From positions 6,916,231-6,980,230 of the forward strand of contig NC_134033.1 in assembly GCF_964204645.1 (NCBI RefSeq): a DNA stretch of 64,000 bases, written 5' to 3'. The translations under genes were made by a program, and so were the position numbers. The stretch is from Tubulanus polymorphus. Lineage: Eukaryota; Nemertea; Palaeonemertea; Tubulaniformes; Tubulanidae. The stretch's first letter is position 1. Every line of letters starts with the position of its first letter. Shown here piece after piece: positions 38,261 to 49,140 of this stretch. The notes beneath the pieces were generated by a model. It saw only the letters and a program-made list of their open reading frames with translations, did no database searches and was not told the origin of the DNA.

Positions 38261-39682
38261 TTATTTTTTATCATATTCACTAATCCAAAAGTAATAGCAC
38301 TAACAACTGTAATTAAAAATAAAATAATATGTTCAGCAGCAAAGTTAATAATGCTTCCTGCAGATTTCAATATAAAACCAACAATTAATGCTATTATTCC
38401 GGGTAATGCTGCAGGAGATTTTTTAGATAATTCCTTTAGATATTTTGCTAATTTTTTTAAACCATCTTTAACTTAATCTTGTATAGAATTATTGACTTGG
38501 TGGTTTAGGATTTGGTGTAGATTTTAATGAGTTTGAAATAGCTAAACCTATTGTTGTAAATAACATAGTTACAGCTGTTAGAATTGAAAGAATTGTGATA
38601 CTTTCTAACTTAAATAATAACTTTATTCTATCTTTTAATGATATATCAGAATTTGGTTTTATTAACAAATCTTTAAAAATAACTTTTAATCTATTAATAT
38701 TATAATCATATGATTTTGATAATAATTTCATTTCTTCTTTCTGAAATTCTATGTTATATTCTAAATCATCAATTTCTTTTTCTAAATATGCATTTCTTTT
38801 TTTAAATTCAATTTCTTCAATAACTTCATTATATCTTTCTAATTTCAATTGTTCTATTTCTTTAATTTTATCAGTTTTTTCTTTTTTCAAAGTTCTAATT
38901 TTAAAATCTCTTTTACTTTTTTCATGCGCAAATTTATCAGCTTCATTTCTTATACTAATAATTTCTCCAATTGCTTTATCAGAAAATATATTTAAATCTT
39001 TTAATTGTTGTTCTGTTGTATCTATTAATCCATTCGGTAAAAGTTTTCAGTTTGAACTTCGGTTAATTTAAGTTCACTGGTTTTTGAATTAATAAATTCT
39101 TTAGGAATTGTTTCTGGTTCTAAATTTTCATTAATTATCTTCAAAAAATCATCATTTCTTCGAATAAATTCTTTTCTATTTAGAGTTATCGCTTGTTCTG
39201 TAACATCAGTTATAACATCATTATTGATTTTATTAATTCTAGATTGTTCAAGTTTAATTAAAGTTGGTTTTGTTATTATTTTATCAAGACTTTTATTAGA
39301 AGATATCTTAAAATAATAGTCATCTTTCAAATGCCAATTGTAATCACCATTTAAATATTTCAAATCTTTTACTAAATAATTCACACCTTTATTTATTAGT
39401 TATATTGAATCCAGATTTTTTAATATTGGTTTAAATTTTTCAGTTATTTCTTCATATTCTAATTCTTTTTTTTATCAAATCTGGATTTTCATTTTCACTG
39501 TCCAATCTTGAACGTGCTTTATTAACATATTCATTAGTATCAGGTCTTGCTAAATTAGAATTATATGCTGTTTCATTATCGTTACAAAAACTTGTTTCAC
39601 TAAAATCAGGTTGTGGTTCATCAGTTATACCGGGTTCATCAAAAGTATCCATTCCAATATCTTCTCCACCTTCTACTTCCAT
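38261..39682 (-). pseudogene. Coiled-coil/membrane protein of the Polinton, multiply frameshifted
   Basis: The gene starts at 39682 (GTATAAATGG context) with an acidic head (DEPQPDFSETSF, YNSNLARPDTNEYVNKARS). It continues at 39384-39025 (LVKDLKYLNGDYNWHLKDDY) and at about 38890-38489 with a long charged coiled coil (KEIEQLKLERYNEVIEEIEF) and a hydrophobic segment (ILSILTAVTMLFTTIGLAI). The end, to 38261, reads LKELSKKSPAALPGIIALIV and AGSIINFAAEHIILFLITVV. I remember the SPAALPGII / AEH C-terminus from many Polintons, where its job is unknown. At least four frame changes and one stop (near 38477) make it a pseudogene. An intact homologue begins at 63223. It lies between the polymerase and capsid genes. 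Confidence 0.7.
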
Positions 39683-39726
39683 TTATACAATAAAAAATTA
39701 AAATTTAAAGTATAATATTCCTCCTA
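39683..39726 (-). promoter_or_regulatory. Conserved upstream element of the coiled-coil/membrane gene
   Basis: Read on the minus strand, GGAGGAATATTATA, then TTTAAATTTTAATTTT, then TATAAATGG at the start. The same block precedes the homologous gene at 63223 (63180-63222), in a different copy. Conservation of this non-coding stretch between decayed copies suggests a promoter. Confidence 0.5.
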
Positions 39727-39735
39727 TTACAATTC

Positions 39736-40032
39736 CTAAGTTATAGCTAATTTAGTATTTTCATGTGATTTATTATCATTATTACTTTTAATTATTTCAT
39801 GTTGATTAATATCAGTTTTTATATTTTCTGTAGTATCATAATCAGGTTTAGAATCATTATTTAATTTAATATTCTTTGTTTTAGTTTCCGTTGATAGAAT
39901 ATGCTTTTTAATTTTTTCACCTTCCATTAGTTTTGGAGCAGTGATAATCTTTTTATTTATATCATTTAATCCAAACTTATTATTTATTGTAGCAGTTTTA
40001 ATTAGATTATCGTAACCAATTATATTTTCCAT
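39736..40032 (-). CDS. Uncharacterised small Polinton ORF (98 aa), perhaps a C-terminal fragment
   Basis: The frame starts MENIIGYDNLIKTATINNKF and is hydrophilic, Asn/Lys-rich, with no motif I recognise. The same frame is nearly open upstream to about 40195 (residues like VKYQYYLHKSHIRLNY, then a TGA, then GPNLLIISDD), so the visible start may be internal and the protein longer. Its upstream end abuts the broken polymerase B after motif B. This suggests a deletion that removed the polymerase C-terminus and the beginning of this gene. The last codons (KLAIT) are matched by sequence at 63149-63170 in another copy, so it belongs to the family rather than to the host. Confidence 0.4.
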   Translation of the reverse strand: MENIIGYDNLIKTATINNKFGLNDINKKIITAPKLMEGEKIKKHILSTETKTKNIKLNNDSKPDYDTTENIKTDINQHEIIKSNNDNKSHENTKLAIT

Positions 40033-40199
40033 TTTTAATATTAGATCATCAGAAATAATTAATAAATTAGGACCTATTCAATAATTTAATCTAATATGTG
40101 ATTTATGTAAATAATATTGATATTTTACTATATTTTCTGGAATCGATCTATTTTTATCATTATGAATAGAATCTTCAAATAATACCTGAATTGTTTTTG

Positions 40200-43100
40200 T
40201 GTATCAAATGCCTTTTCCTTTTACCATTACTAACTAACTCAATATCATTTCTATTTCTAATATATTTACAAGTCTTACCATAGAATGCATTATTCATTAG
40301 TTTGAAGAAATCTTTCTCAAAATCAGTTTTAGCTTCAGTTCTCTGTTTGGTGTTAAAAATCTATATATTTTTCTAACCACTTAGATTGACTGAATGAAAT
40401 ATATCTATGTACTTTTTTTAGAACCATTCCTTGTTTTAGATAAAACTTTAACATTCTATAATGTACTACATAATTATATCTATCTTCTTGAGTTACCATT
40501 AACTTTTCTGTATGAATATGATTTTCGGGTTTAATTCTTTTTTGATAATTTGATAATTCTTCATGAGTTACAGTTTTATGTTCTGGACAGTATGCTAGAT
40601 TTCTAGATTTAAATTTAATATGTTCAGGATATTCCAAGTCTACAACAAAAAAGTAACCAGTATCTGTATCATCTGCAATATCTAGGATTCTTTTCTTCCA
40701 ATCAAATTTATCATTATTTTCACGTTGTAAAACTTCAGTTAATTCAAATACTCCATAAGGTTGTGGTTCCATCATTGCCCAACCATACAAATTATTTGCA
40801 TCTATATATAATAACTTATATCTAGGGTTATCATTTACATTGAAATATCTATCACCTAATACACCTGAAACTCCTCCTCTTATAGATTTTTCAAATAATA
40901 TTAATTGATCTATATTTGTTAACAAATCCATTTTTATACATGTAAATTTTAATCCACAATCCCATGTTAAACCTGGACTTGAATAACAATGACATGGATC
41001 TATATTAAAATATTTTAGGTTTACATCTCTAAACCTTTCGAATATATCGGTTAATAATAATACATCTGATTTTAAATATAAATCTACTAATTGCCCATGA
41101 TTTTTCATTCCAAAATGATTCCAAATATTCAATGTTCTATTATATACTTCATCTTTAACATATTCTTATCTTAATTCATCATAGAATTGTTCTTTTAATA
41201 ATTCAGTTATATTAAAATCATTATGTGATTTATAAAATGAATATGGAATTGCGCCTTTATATCTCATTAATTGAAAATCATCATTATTTGGGTAGTGTTG
41301 CTTTAATATTTTTAATTCATCATCAACTAATGATTTTGATAAGTTATCTAATGAACTATTTAAAAATCTATATGAATCTATAAATCTTAGGCAACCAAAT
41401 TGGAATGATACATAATTCTCAGATGTTTTAGCTAACATTCTAAATTTATAAGTTGGTATTTTATCTTTTGATCTATTTGAATCTAATCTTTCTATTTCAT
41501 TATTGATTTCTTCTATTTTATGGCATAACTGTTTGATGAATAAATGTGCACCATATCCTGATAGATTATGAAATATAACTGGTACAAAGTTAATTTTCTT
41601 AGCTTGTGAGTTACAATTCTCATGTGCAGCGCCTCTAAACTTTCCATTCAAATGATCATGGTCTCTTACTTTTTTATCTCTAAAATTAAATATCTTTTCA
41701 CAATAATAACATTTATCTGCAAACTCAAATGCTTCGTTATCTTCTTCTGTCATTATAATTTCTATATTTGTATTCAATAATTTACTAAATCTTATTTCAT
41801 ATTCAATAAATAAGTCACAAAAATGATTGATAACATTTTCATTTCTATAATCATAATATTCACTTTCAATTAGTTCTGGATAATCAGATTTAATATATAA
41901 CCCGAAAGCAGCAGCTGATTGATGAAATTTTTTAATTGTATTTGTTTTTGGTGGTTCATCTGAAAAATCATTTTCATTAGAATTTAATTTCTTTCTTTTA
42001 TAATATATTTCTTTTCTATCTTTATCAGTTAATTCTTTATTTAATGATTCAAAATCTCCATATATAACAAATGGAACTTTATTTTTGTAATCATATTTTT
42101 TGAATTCTAATATTTTATCCTTTTCATTTGGTAAAACTAATTCACAATAATCATGATTTTCACATAATTGTTTATGATTTAATAATGCACCTTCAGTTCT
42201 GAATTTATGTAAACATTTTCTACATAGATATATTTTATTATCAAAATCATTTTCTGATTTAAAAAATAAATCAATTCTTTTAATCCACATGTAATGATTC
42301 TCATAATATAATATATCTATAACATCGTTTGAATCATAATCTTTTGATAGATATAAAGGTTCTAATGTATAATGTTTTATATTGTTACCTTTTGTATTTG
42401 GTAATTTTATTAAATCAAATACATTTATCTTTATATTATTATCTCTTTCTATTTTTGGGATGTTTTTAATTATAACAGGATACTTATCTATCTTATAATT
42501 ATTTTCAAATGGTTTATAATGAGTTAATCTAAAACTATGTGTAATATCTTCTGTTGGATGTAAGCAACTTATAATTGTAACTTATAATTGTCCATAGAAA
42601 ACATTTATCATCTTCATTTTGTACATTTATTACAACATTAGTTTTAAATGGTAGTTTAATATAACTCGATGCTTCAATATCTGGTTCTTTATAATATGAT
42701 ACATTATTTTCATCAATTGGTTTTGATTTATTTAACTTATTATATTTTGTGTTATACACATGTAAAGTCATAAATATTATTTCATCGAATATTAAACCTG
42801 ATCCTTCAAAATATTTATCTTCTATTTTAGTTTTTACTTCATTATAACATTTATCTTATTTATCATCTATATGTTGTTTATATATAATATGTTGTGAATG
42901 AGAATTTATTTTATATATTGGTTTATCTTCAGATTTTATAAACTTTACTTTAACTGATATACTAATTTTAGGGTATTCAACATCTATTATTATTTTTATT
43001 ATTTCTTTCATATTTTCTAAATGTTTTTTATTTTCTTCTAATGTTTTTCCTTTATGAAACTCGATAGCTGCTGGGCTTTCCTTTATGAAACTCGATAGCT

Positions 43101-43603
43101 GCTGCTATCACTTTCAAATGCTTCGGTTATCTCTATATCTATTTTATTATCTAATGAATTAATATAATTTCTTACATCTTCCATGTATGGTCTTTTATTG
43201 TTTAATTTATTTTTTATGCTTTAATATAATTTCTTACATCTTCCATGTATGGTCTTTTATTGTTTAATTTATTTTTTATGCTTTTAATTGTCTTCTGTTT
43301 CTTATCATTATCTTTATCAAAATAATCTTCACCTAAAATATCATTATTCATATTTCTAATATGACTTTTAGATTTTAAATGTTCTTTATAATATCTTTTA
43401 TCACTGAATGATTGATTACATGTATCACATTTGTATGTTTCTATTTCATTCTTTAATTCATCTAATTTAGTTTCTAATATATCATCTTTATATTCTAGTT
43501 TCAATTTATTCTCTGAATGTGTTTTAGTTTTATTGTGTCTTGATTTTTGGGATTTATCTATATTGATATTACATGTTGGGCAGTAGTACTTATTTGTTTC
43601 CAT
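40200..43603 (-). pseudogene. Protein-primed family B DNA polymerase (Polinton), C-terminally deleted
   Basis: Read from 43603: two C2H2 fingers (YYCPTCNI, YKCDTCNQSF), then the N-terminal domain (IKLPFKTNVVINVQNEDDKC), then a frame from 42290. That frame has ExoI (YGDFES), an endonuclease VII-like zinc module (CYYC, RDHDHLNGKFRGAAHENCN) and ExoII (HNLSGYGAHLF, with Gly where Asp is usual). After an in-frame TAA at 41166 come ExoIII (YLKSDVLLLTDIF), motif A (YIDANNLYGWAM), the terminal-protein region and, after a frameshift near 40352, motif B (KLMNNAFYGKT). Motif C and the thumb are absent. It would replicate the element genome by protein priming, as in Polintons. Small tandem duplications at 43049-43275 also break the frame. 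Dead copy. Confidence 0.9.
43049..43275. repeat. Two short tandem duplications within the polymerase gene
   Basis: CTTTATGAAACTCGATAGCT occurs twice about 33 bases apart (from 43049), and a block of about 58 bases containing TTCTTACATCTTCCATGTAT is doubled (about 43162-43277). Both change the reading frame. They look like replication slippage or end-joining scars and are among the lesions that killed the gene. Confidence 0.8.
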
Positions 43604-43745
43604 TTTAATACTAATTTTTTTTTTTGAATTGATTTTAGAAGTTCAATGATTTATATGTGTATTATTTCAATCACACTTTACTAACACTTTTAATGTTTAA
43701 AAATCTAACTCATACAAATATAAATATTGAAATAATGTTTAAAAT
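43604..43745 (-). promoter_or_regulatory. Polymerase B leader, homologous to the HNH-type gene leader
   Basis: On the minus strand it contains TATTTGTATGAGTTAGATTT and AACATTAAAAGTGTTAGTAA and ends in ATTAAAATGG at the polymerase start. The same run is found at 2440-2592 ahead of an unrelated gene. A (TA)n run (about 43743-43764) separates it from the terminal repeat. Confidence 0.5.
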
Positions 43746-43763
43746 ATATATATATATATATAT

Positions 43764-44013
43764 ATCTATTCTATAAGAGCTTACACTTTTATATTGAATA
43801 ATCTGTAAATTTAAATGTTATTCATGTATATGATTATTTTAAGAGTAATAGGGGTTTAGTTGTTCTAGGTTAAAGGTTGAATGGTTGTTATCTTAATTCT
43901 ACTTGAATTAGTCGCGCACACTCCTAATTCAAGTAGAAATTATTATTATTTCACATTTGGAAAATTTCTCGACCGTTCGACCTTTGATCTAGAACAACTA
44001 AACCCCTATTACT
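43764..44013. repeat. Polinton terminal repeat with 170-bp hairpin-forming end
   Basis: Bases 43766-43843 match 7827-7906. The palindrome runs from AGTAATAGGGGTTTAGTTGT (43844) to ACAACTAAACCCCTATTACT (ending 44013). At its tip is a second perfect stem, TTCTACTTGAATTA (43897-43910) with TAATTCAAGTAGAA (43925-43938), around a GTCGCG-containing loop. The inner core GGTTGAATGGTTG / CTCGACCGTTCGACC corresponds to that at 7938-7952 / 8266-8280. The retrotransposon endonuclease frame begins exactly at 44014, so 44013 is the element end. Confidence 0.75.
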
Positions 44014-44490
44014 AACGATAACATGACCTTCAAGTGAATATGAAGTTGACTCAATTTCTAAAGAAAGCAACGTATCTTCTCGTGAGTTTCTTACATCGTT
44101 GTCACCGGGTGAGATATACGCTGCGCATATGAATAAGTCTTTATCTAATTTAAACTTGCGGTGATCGAGTTTAATCCATATAAAATCACGGTTTGTTGCT
44201 GGGATAATATTAATGCCGCATGCTTGCTCAGTCCAATACAATATAAGGATGCCTCCAGAATTTCTTTTCGCTCGAGGGGCTTTTTTTCTTGTATGGTGTA
44301 TATGCTTAAACTCTGACGGTATCGGTAATACGCTATTGCGATTACCCCAAGTTTCCGTTAATATAATAATGTCATTATTTTTAACGATTTTATCCACAAT
44401 CGGTAGTTCTAGTTTGCATATACGTGTTTTATTTGAGCGTATATGAAGCCCATTTATATTCAAATGGGTTATTCGTAGTTTTTTACTGAC
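44014..44490 (-). pseudogene. Non-LTR retrotransposon ORF2, N-terminal endonuclease fragment
   Basis: On the minus strand the frame reads LRITHLNINGLHIRSNKTRI, NNDIIILTETWG, KRNSGGILILYW and FICAAYISPGDND, then GHVIV and stops being retrotransposon at 44014. This is the exonuclease-endonuclease-phosphatase fold that nicks target DNA in LINE elements: the HLNINGL start, the E of TETWG and the Y of AAYISP are visible. The conserved part that normally follows GHVIV, and the whole reverse transcriptase, are missing because the Polinton hairpin begins there. The open frame past that point into the Polinton is accidental. It belongs with the ORF1 fragment just upstream. Clade uncertain. Confidence 0.8.
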
Positions 44491-44502
44491 GCGACTAGTT
44501 TC

Positions 44503-45438
44503 CTAATGAGCACCGGAGGTGCCTGTGCGCGGGTTAAGATTAATGGTCGTCTCCTTAACATTGGTCGTATCCTTATCAGTCGTCTCGATTATCTGTGTGT
44601 CACTGCTATTCGATAAGTTCTTTTCTGGATTAGTATATTTATTTCCGTCGCCATCGTATGGTTTGCCATCGATAAATAGTCAACCTTCCCAGTTAAAGAA
44701 GGCTTTGTGACCGTTCTTAATTGCTTGCCGTTTTATTGGTATTTTCTCTCGAATCTTTGAGGCCGTTTCCGGGCAATAGTCTTCACTTATTGATATGGTC
44801 GAGTTCTTAAGTTTATATGCGTTTCGTCGCACACGCTCTCTATCGGGGATATGCGTGAATCTAGCAATTATTCCACGCGGGCCGAGTTTGCCTGTTTTGC
44901 GATTAATTCTATGTACACGCTCGAATTTAATTTCATCCGGTTTTTCTACCTCCAAAGTTTCTTTAAATTGTTTTACGGATTGTTTCCTCACAATTTTCTC
45001 GCTAGTCAGTGTTATGCTCCGGAACCCCGTAGAAAATAAAATTATCACGTCTGTCATAATTTTCTAGCTTGTTAAGTCTTTCAAATCTTTTTTTAGATTG
45101 GTCGTGGATGTCCGAGATTATCTGTTTTGATTGAAGCATGTTTCTCCTTATCTCATCATTCTCTAAGCGAGTGTTCGTGATAGTGTTTTTTGTTGCTGTG
45201 AGGTCGCTCTCTACACGGGTTACACGAGTCGTTAGTTCGTTCAGTGAAGCTGATATGTTTGTTCTCTATCCAGACATTCTACTTTACGGTCTACGCTAGG
45301 GAGAATATTCACTTTATCAAGCACATCTTTAAGCATAGATTCCAATTTGCCACATCCTTCACACACCGATATTGCTGGTTGAGCCCGGGAAATACGACCG
45401 GATTCGATATCTAGGTATTCTAGAGTTTTCCGGTTCAT
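44503..45438 (-). pseudogene. Non-LTR retrotransposon ORF1 (RRM-type, coiled-coil start)
   Basis: From 45438 the minus strand reads CEGCGKLESMLKDVLDKVNI, a short zinc/coiled region. After frame changes come ENYDRRDNFIFYGVPEH, KFERVHRINRKTGKLGPRG, IIARFTHIPDRERVRRNAYK and STISISEDYCPE. These match the order of RRM and C-terminal domains in L1/CR1-like ORF1 proteins, which bind the element RNA as a chaperone. A TGA at 44680-44682 and a frameshift near 45050 disable it. A polar tail continues to 44503. ORF2 starts 13 or more bases later in another frame, as in two-ORF LINEs. The 5' boundary at about 45438 abuts a tyrosine-recombinase fragment. Confidence 0.75.
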
Positions 45439-45660
45439 GGTGCTGTGTGTACAGAAACTAAAAGTGGTTGGGTTAGGTCTACGCTTAGTTTAGCGGGGAT
45501 GGAGACGTCGATTTTTAAGGCGCATTCAACGAGATCAGCATTCACGAGTGCAATGTATAAAAGTGGAGTGCCAGTGGATGACATATTTAAGAAAGTAGGT
45601 TGGAGGAATGCTGGAACTTTTGGAAAGTTTAATAATAAAGATCTTGTGTCAACAGATTAA
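45439..45660 (+). pseudogene. Tyrosine recombinase, C-terminal fragment lacking the catalytic tyrosine
   Basis: The plus-strand frame reads LSLAGMETSIFKAHSTRSAF, with the HxxR box of tyrosine recombinases (HSTR), then GVPVDDIFKKVGWRN and TFGKFNNKDL before a stop at 45660. The WRN...TF.KF block is the region that normally carries the nucleophilic tyrosine; here an asparagine stands in that place. Such domains occur in Crypton and DIRS-like elements of animals, and the fragment is too short to choose. It is cut on the left by the retrotransposon 5' end. No partner domain is found nearby. Presumably an inactive remnant. Confidence 0.65.
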
Positions 45661-45790
45661 GGGGAAAAATATATAAATTTGTAATATCTTTGAATTTGAA
45701 AATAATGAAGTGGTTTACATTATTTCTTTTAGTTGGGCTTTGAATACTATCATGCTTTAAGGTCTCATGTTATCCGAAGTGACCTAGTTT

Positions 45791-45918
45791 GACGATTCGA
45801 TAGAATTATTAAATTAAACGAGACTTACCTGTAAGTCGAAGTTTGATTGAGATTCTATCGAATCGTCATTCGGGAACGGAGAGATAACTTACAGGTAAGT
45901 CTTGTTTAATTTAATAAT
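45791..45918. repeat. Nested fold-back repeats at the intein-fragment boundary
   Basis: A 32-base arm at 45805-45836 (with AGACTTACCTGTAAGT) is inverted at 45887-45918 with one mismatch. A 16-base arm GACGATTCGATAGAAT at 45791-45806 is inverted perfectly at 45852-45867. The right arm is itself the end of the intein-like frame. This nested pattern is what a template-switch or fold-back repair event leaves. Confidence 0.8.
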
Positions 45919-46183
45919 TAAACTTTGATCTTCAGTAACATCTACAAACTCTAATTTCGTTCTAACTCTATAAATCTTTTTATTTGTTTTATGTCTAATA
46001 ATATTTTTTAATTTTTTCCATCCATTTCTTGTCCAAACATCCATTAATCCATTTATTTGGATTAACTCTTTTTTTACCATATAAAATTTAAGATTTATTT
46101 TGTTTTGGAATTATTTCTGAAATAATTCTTCTTATTAATATTTGATTATTATATTTTAGTAATATTGGAGGATCAGCTGTTGA
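45906..46183 (-). pseudogene. Intein N-terminal splicing-domain fragment in polymerase B
   Basis: Directly after polymerase motif C (ILYLDS, about 46200-46184) the minus strand reads STADPPILLKYNNQILIRR, which resembles intein block A. After a stop (KQNKS*) and a frame change comes VWTRNGWKKLKNIIRHKTNK, then KIYRVRTKLEFVDVTEDQSL, closely resembling block B of inteins in viral family B polymerases. The usual TxxH histidine is glutamine here (TEDQ). Motif C is a well-known intein insertion site. The homing-endonuclease part, the C-terminal splicing blocks and the C-extein are missing: the frame runs into fold-back repeats at 45918. Splicing is impossible in this copy. The call rests on motif memory and location. 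Confidence 0.65.
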
Positions 46184-47089
46184 AGAATCTAAATATAATA
46201 TTTCAATATGTTTTTCCCCAAAAAGTGGTTCTAAAACATTATAATAAAAATCATACATTAATAATCTTGATACTTCTTAAACAGTTGAACCAATGAATAT
46301 AGGTTTATTCAATTTCATTGACGTTCTTTTTAATTTTAATGCTGTTAAATAATCTTAAAATCTTTTATTCCCTTAGTGTCTAGGACTTGATTGTAAATGT
46401 CTCAATCGTTCAGAATTATTTACTTATTCAATATCATTTCTATTTCTAATATTTTCACATGTTTTTCCATAAAAACTATTATTCATTAATTTGAAGAAAT
46501 CTTTTTCAAAATCTGTTTTAGATATTGTTCTCTGTTGAGTATTAAAATCTATATATTTTTCTGACCACTTCGATTGATTAAATTCAATATAACGATGTAC
46601 TTACTTTAATTTCATTCCTTGTTTTAGATAAAATTTCTACATTCTATAATGAACAATGTAATTGTATTTATTATTTTGAGTAAGTACTAATTTTTTTGTA
46701 AAAACATGCTCTTTCGGTTTTATTTTTTTCTGGTAATCACTGAAATAACTATCATCTACGGCTAAATGTTCTGGGCAATAAGGTAAGTTTCTTGTTTTAA
46801 ACTTTATATTTTCAGGATGTTCTAAATCAACAACAAAGAAATAACCAATTGGTGCGTCATCTTTTAAACTCATAATTGCGCTTTCCCAATTAGTTTTATC
46901 ATCATTTTCAACTTCTGTTAATATAAAATTTTTATATGGTTGGAGTTGCATCATTGCCCATCCATTAGCGTCACCATATAATAATTAATATTCATCATTT
47001 GCTTTAAAATACCTATCTTCCATAACACCTCTAATTCCACCTCTAATTGATTTTTTAAATAAGAAAACCATGTCTGGTTCTTTTAACAT

Positions 47090-47265
47090 TTTTTATGACC
47101 TGCACTGACCAATGTTGCCAATTGGCTTCATCCCCAAATTTGGGAAATAATTATCCAAATTTGAAAAATTTCACATAATCATGATATTTGAACCTATATA
47201 AACTCCCAGTGAAAGTGGAATAATTTTAGCAGCATATTTTCATCTGGTGACACAAAAAAGGTTAA
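47090..47265. other. Foreign insertion in polymerase copy 2
   Basis: About 175 bases, starting near TTTATGACCTGCACTGACCA, replace polymerase sequence between the motif A region and the DEVFNRTLHIWN block. It includes CAAATTTGGG-type repeats and no coding. Probably a short interspersed repeat or an end-joined fragment. Confidence 0.5.
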
Positions 47266-49026
47266 AATGATTCCAAATATGTAATGTTCTGTTAAAAACT
47301 TCATCTTTCGCATACTCCTCATACACTCATAGCCTGATGAATAATGAAATAATATTGGTACGAAATTAACTTTTTTAGCTTGTAAATTACAATCTTCATG
47401 AGCAGCTCCACGATATTTTGAATTTAAATGATCATGATCTCTAAGTTATTTATCAAATGAATTAAAACGTTTTTCACAATAACAACAATGAGTTGCATAA
47501 TTGAAATCAATTTCATCTTCTTTTGTCATAGCTATTCTTTTATTTTTGTTTAATAATTGTGCAAAATCACTTTCAATTCCATAAGCAGCAGCTCTTTGAT
47601 GAACTTTTAAATTGTATTTATGATTGGTGGGTCTTGAATTGTGTCTTCATTTAATTCATTTCCTTTGTCCATTGATTTCAAAAATTGCTTTTTGTTATAT
47701 ATTTCCTTTCCATCTCGATCAGTTAATTCTTTATTCAACGATTCAAAATCCCCATAAATTACAAATGGAACAATATTTTTTAAATTTATGATTAGTAAAT
47801 TTCAACTTACAATCTTTTTTTGTTGGCATTATTAATTTGCAAAAATCTTTATTATCAAATAATTCTTTATGTTTAAGAAACGCATTTTCTGTTATTAATT
47901 TAGATGAACATTTTCTACATACATAAATTTTATTATGATGATCACTTTCTGTTCTAAAGAATGAATCAATTTGTTTTAACCACATATAATGTTCATTTTC
48001 ATCATTTTTATAATACAATAAATCTATAACATTTTCATCGTCATAATATTCTGTTAAATATGAAGCTTCTAATGTATAATCTTAAATATTTTCACCTTTT
48101 GTCTCTGGTAATTGCATTAATTCGAATACATTTATTTTTTTAAATTATTAACTTTTTCTATTTAGGAATCATCTTTATAGTTACTGGATATTGATCAATT
48201 TTATATAATGTTTCGTATTTCCGATAATCAGTTATTCTATAAACATGTTCTTCTGTGGGGTGTAAGCAACTAATAATTGCCCACAGAAAACATTTGTTGT
48301 CTTCATTTTGAACATTTATAATTGCTTTTGATAAAAATGGTAACTTAATATAACTTGATGCTTTCATATCCTTTTCTGTTGTAAAGTTTGAATCATTCTT
48401 AAACATTTTATTACTTTTTGATGTTTTATTTCTTTTTGTGTTATAAACATTTAAACCTAAAAATATAATTTCACTCACTGTTAAACCAGAACCCTCAAAA
48501 TAAATTTCTTCGATATGACGTTTAAATTCATTAAATATTTTTCTAATTTCTCTTTTATTTGTGTTTTTGAAATTATTTCATCAGAGTGTGTTTGAATATT
48601 ATACCCCATTTTTACTTCTGATTTTACAAAACTTACTTTCCCAGAGATACTAATTTTTTGATATTCTACATCTGTTACCAAATCTAGTATTCTTTCCATG
48701 ATTTCAATAAATTCACTATAATCTTCTATTGTTGCTCCTTTAAAAAATCTAAATATGCTGCAGGACCAATTTTACTATGGAATGTTTCTAAAATTTCAAT
48801 TGTATCTTTTATTTCTAGTGAATCAATATAATTTCTAACATTTTCCATATAAGGTTTATCTAAAATAGATTTAGTTTTTGAAGCTGGTTTTTTACTTGTT
48901 GAGGTTTATCATCAAAATATTCTGTTCCTAAAATATTTGTATTTAAATTTTGTTTGTGTTTTTGTGATTCGAGATGTCTTTTATAATTCCTTTTTACTAT
49001 AAATTCATTACAAACTCCACATTTTA

Positions 49027-49140
49027 TGAAGGTGATGTGGTCCTCTAGCCTGAACCCCTGATATTTCAATTACTGCAGTACACACTTCGGTCGGTACAAG
49101 AGAAGTACTCATTAAGATATGTGAAGGATACAGGAGTTCT
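49027..49140. other. Foreign insertion between the zinc fingers of polymerase copy 2
   Basis: Polymerase-like sequence (second finger) ends near 49026 and resumes near 49140 with TTATGTTCTTTATGTTC and the first finger region. The block between, with GCAGTACACACTTCGGTCGG, has no counterpart in the other copy. The ATG-initiated frame that reads through it is accidental. Confidence 0.5.

Noticed and set aside
38150-38476. Plus-strand 108-residue open frame
   Set aside because: Antisense shadow of the capsid start and of the SPAALPGII end of the coiled-coil gene on the minus strand.
43951-44013. C-terminal continuation of the LINE endonuclease frame
   Set aside because: This part of the frame is Polinton hairpin sequence read by chance.
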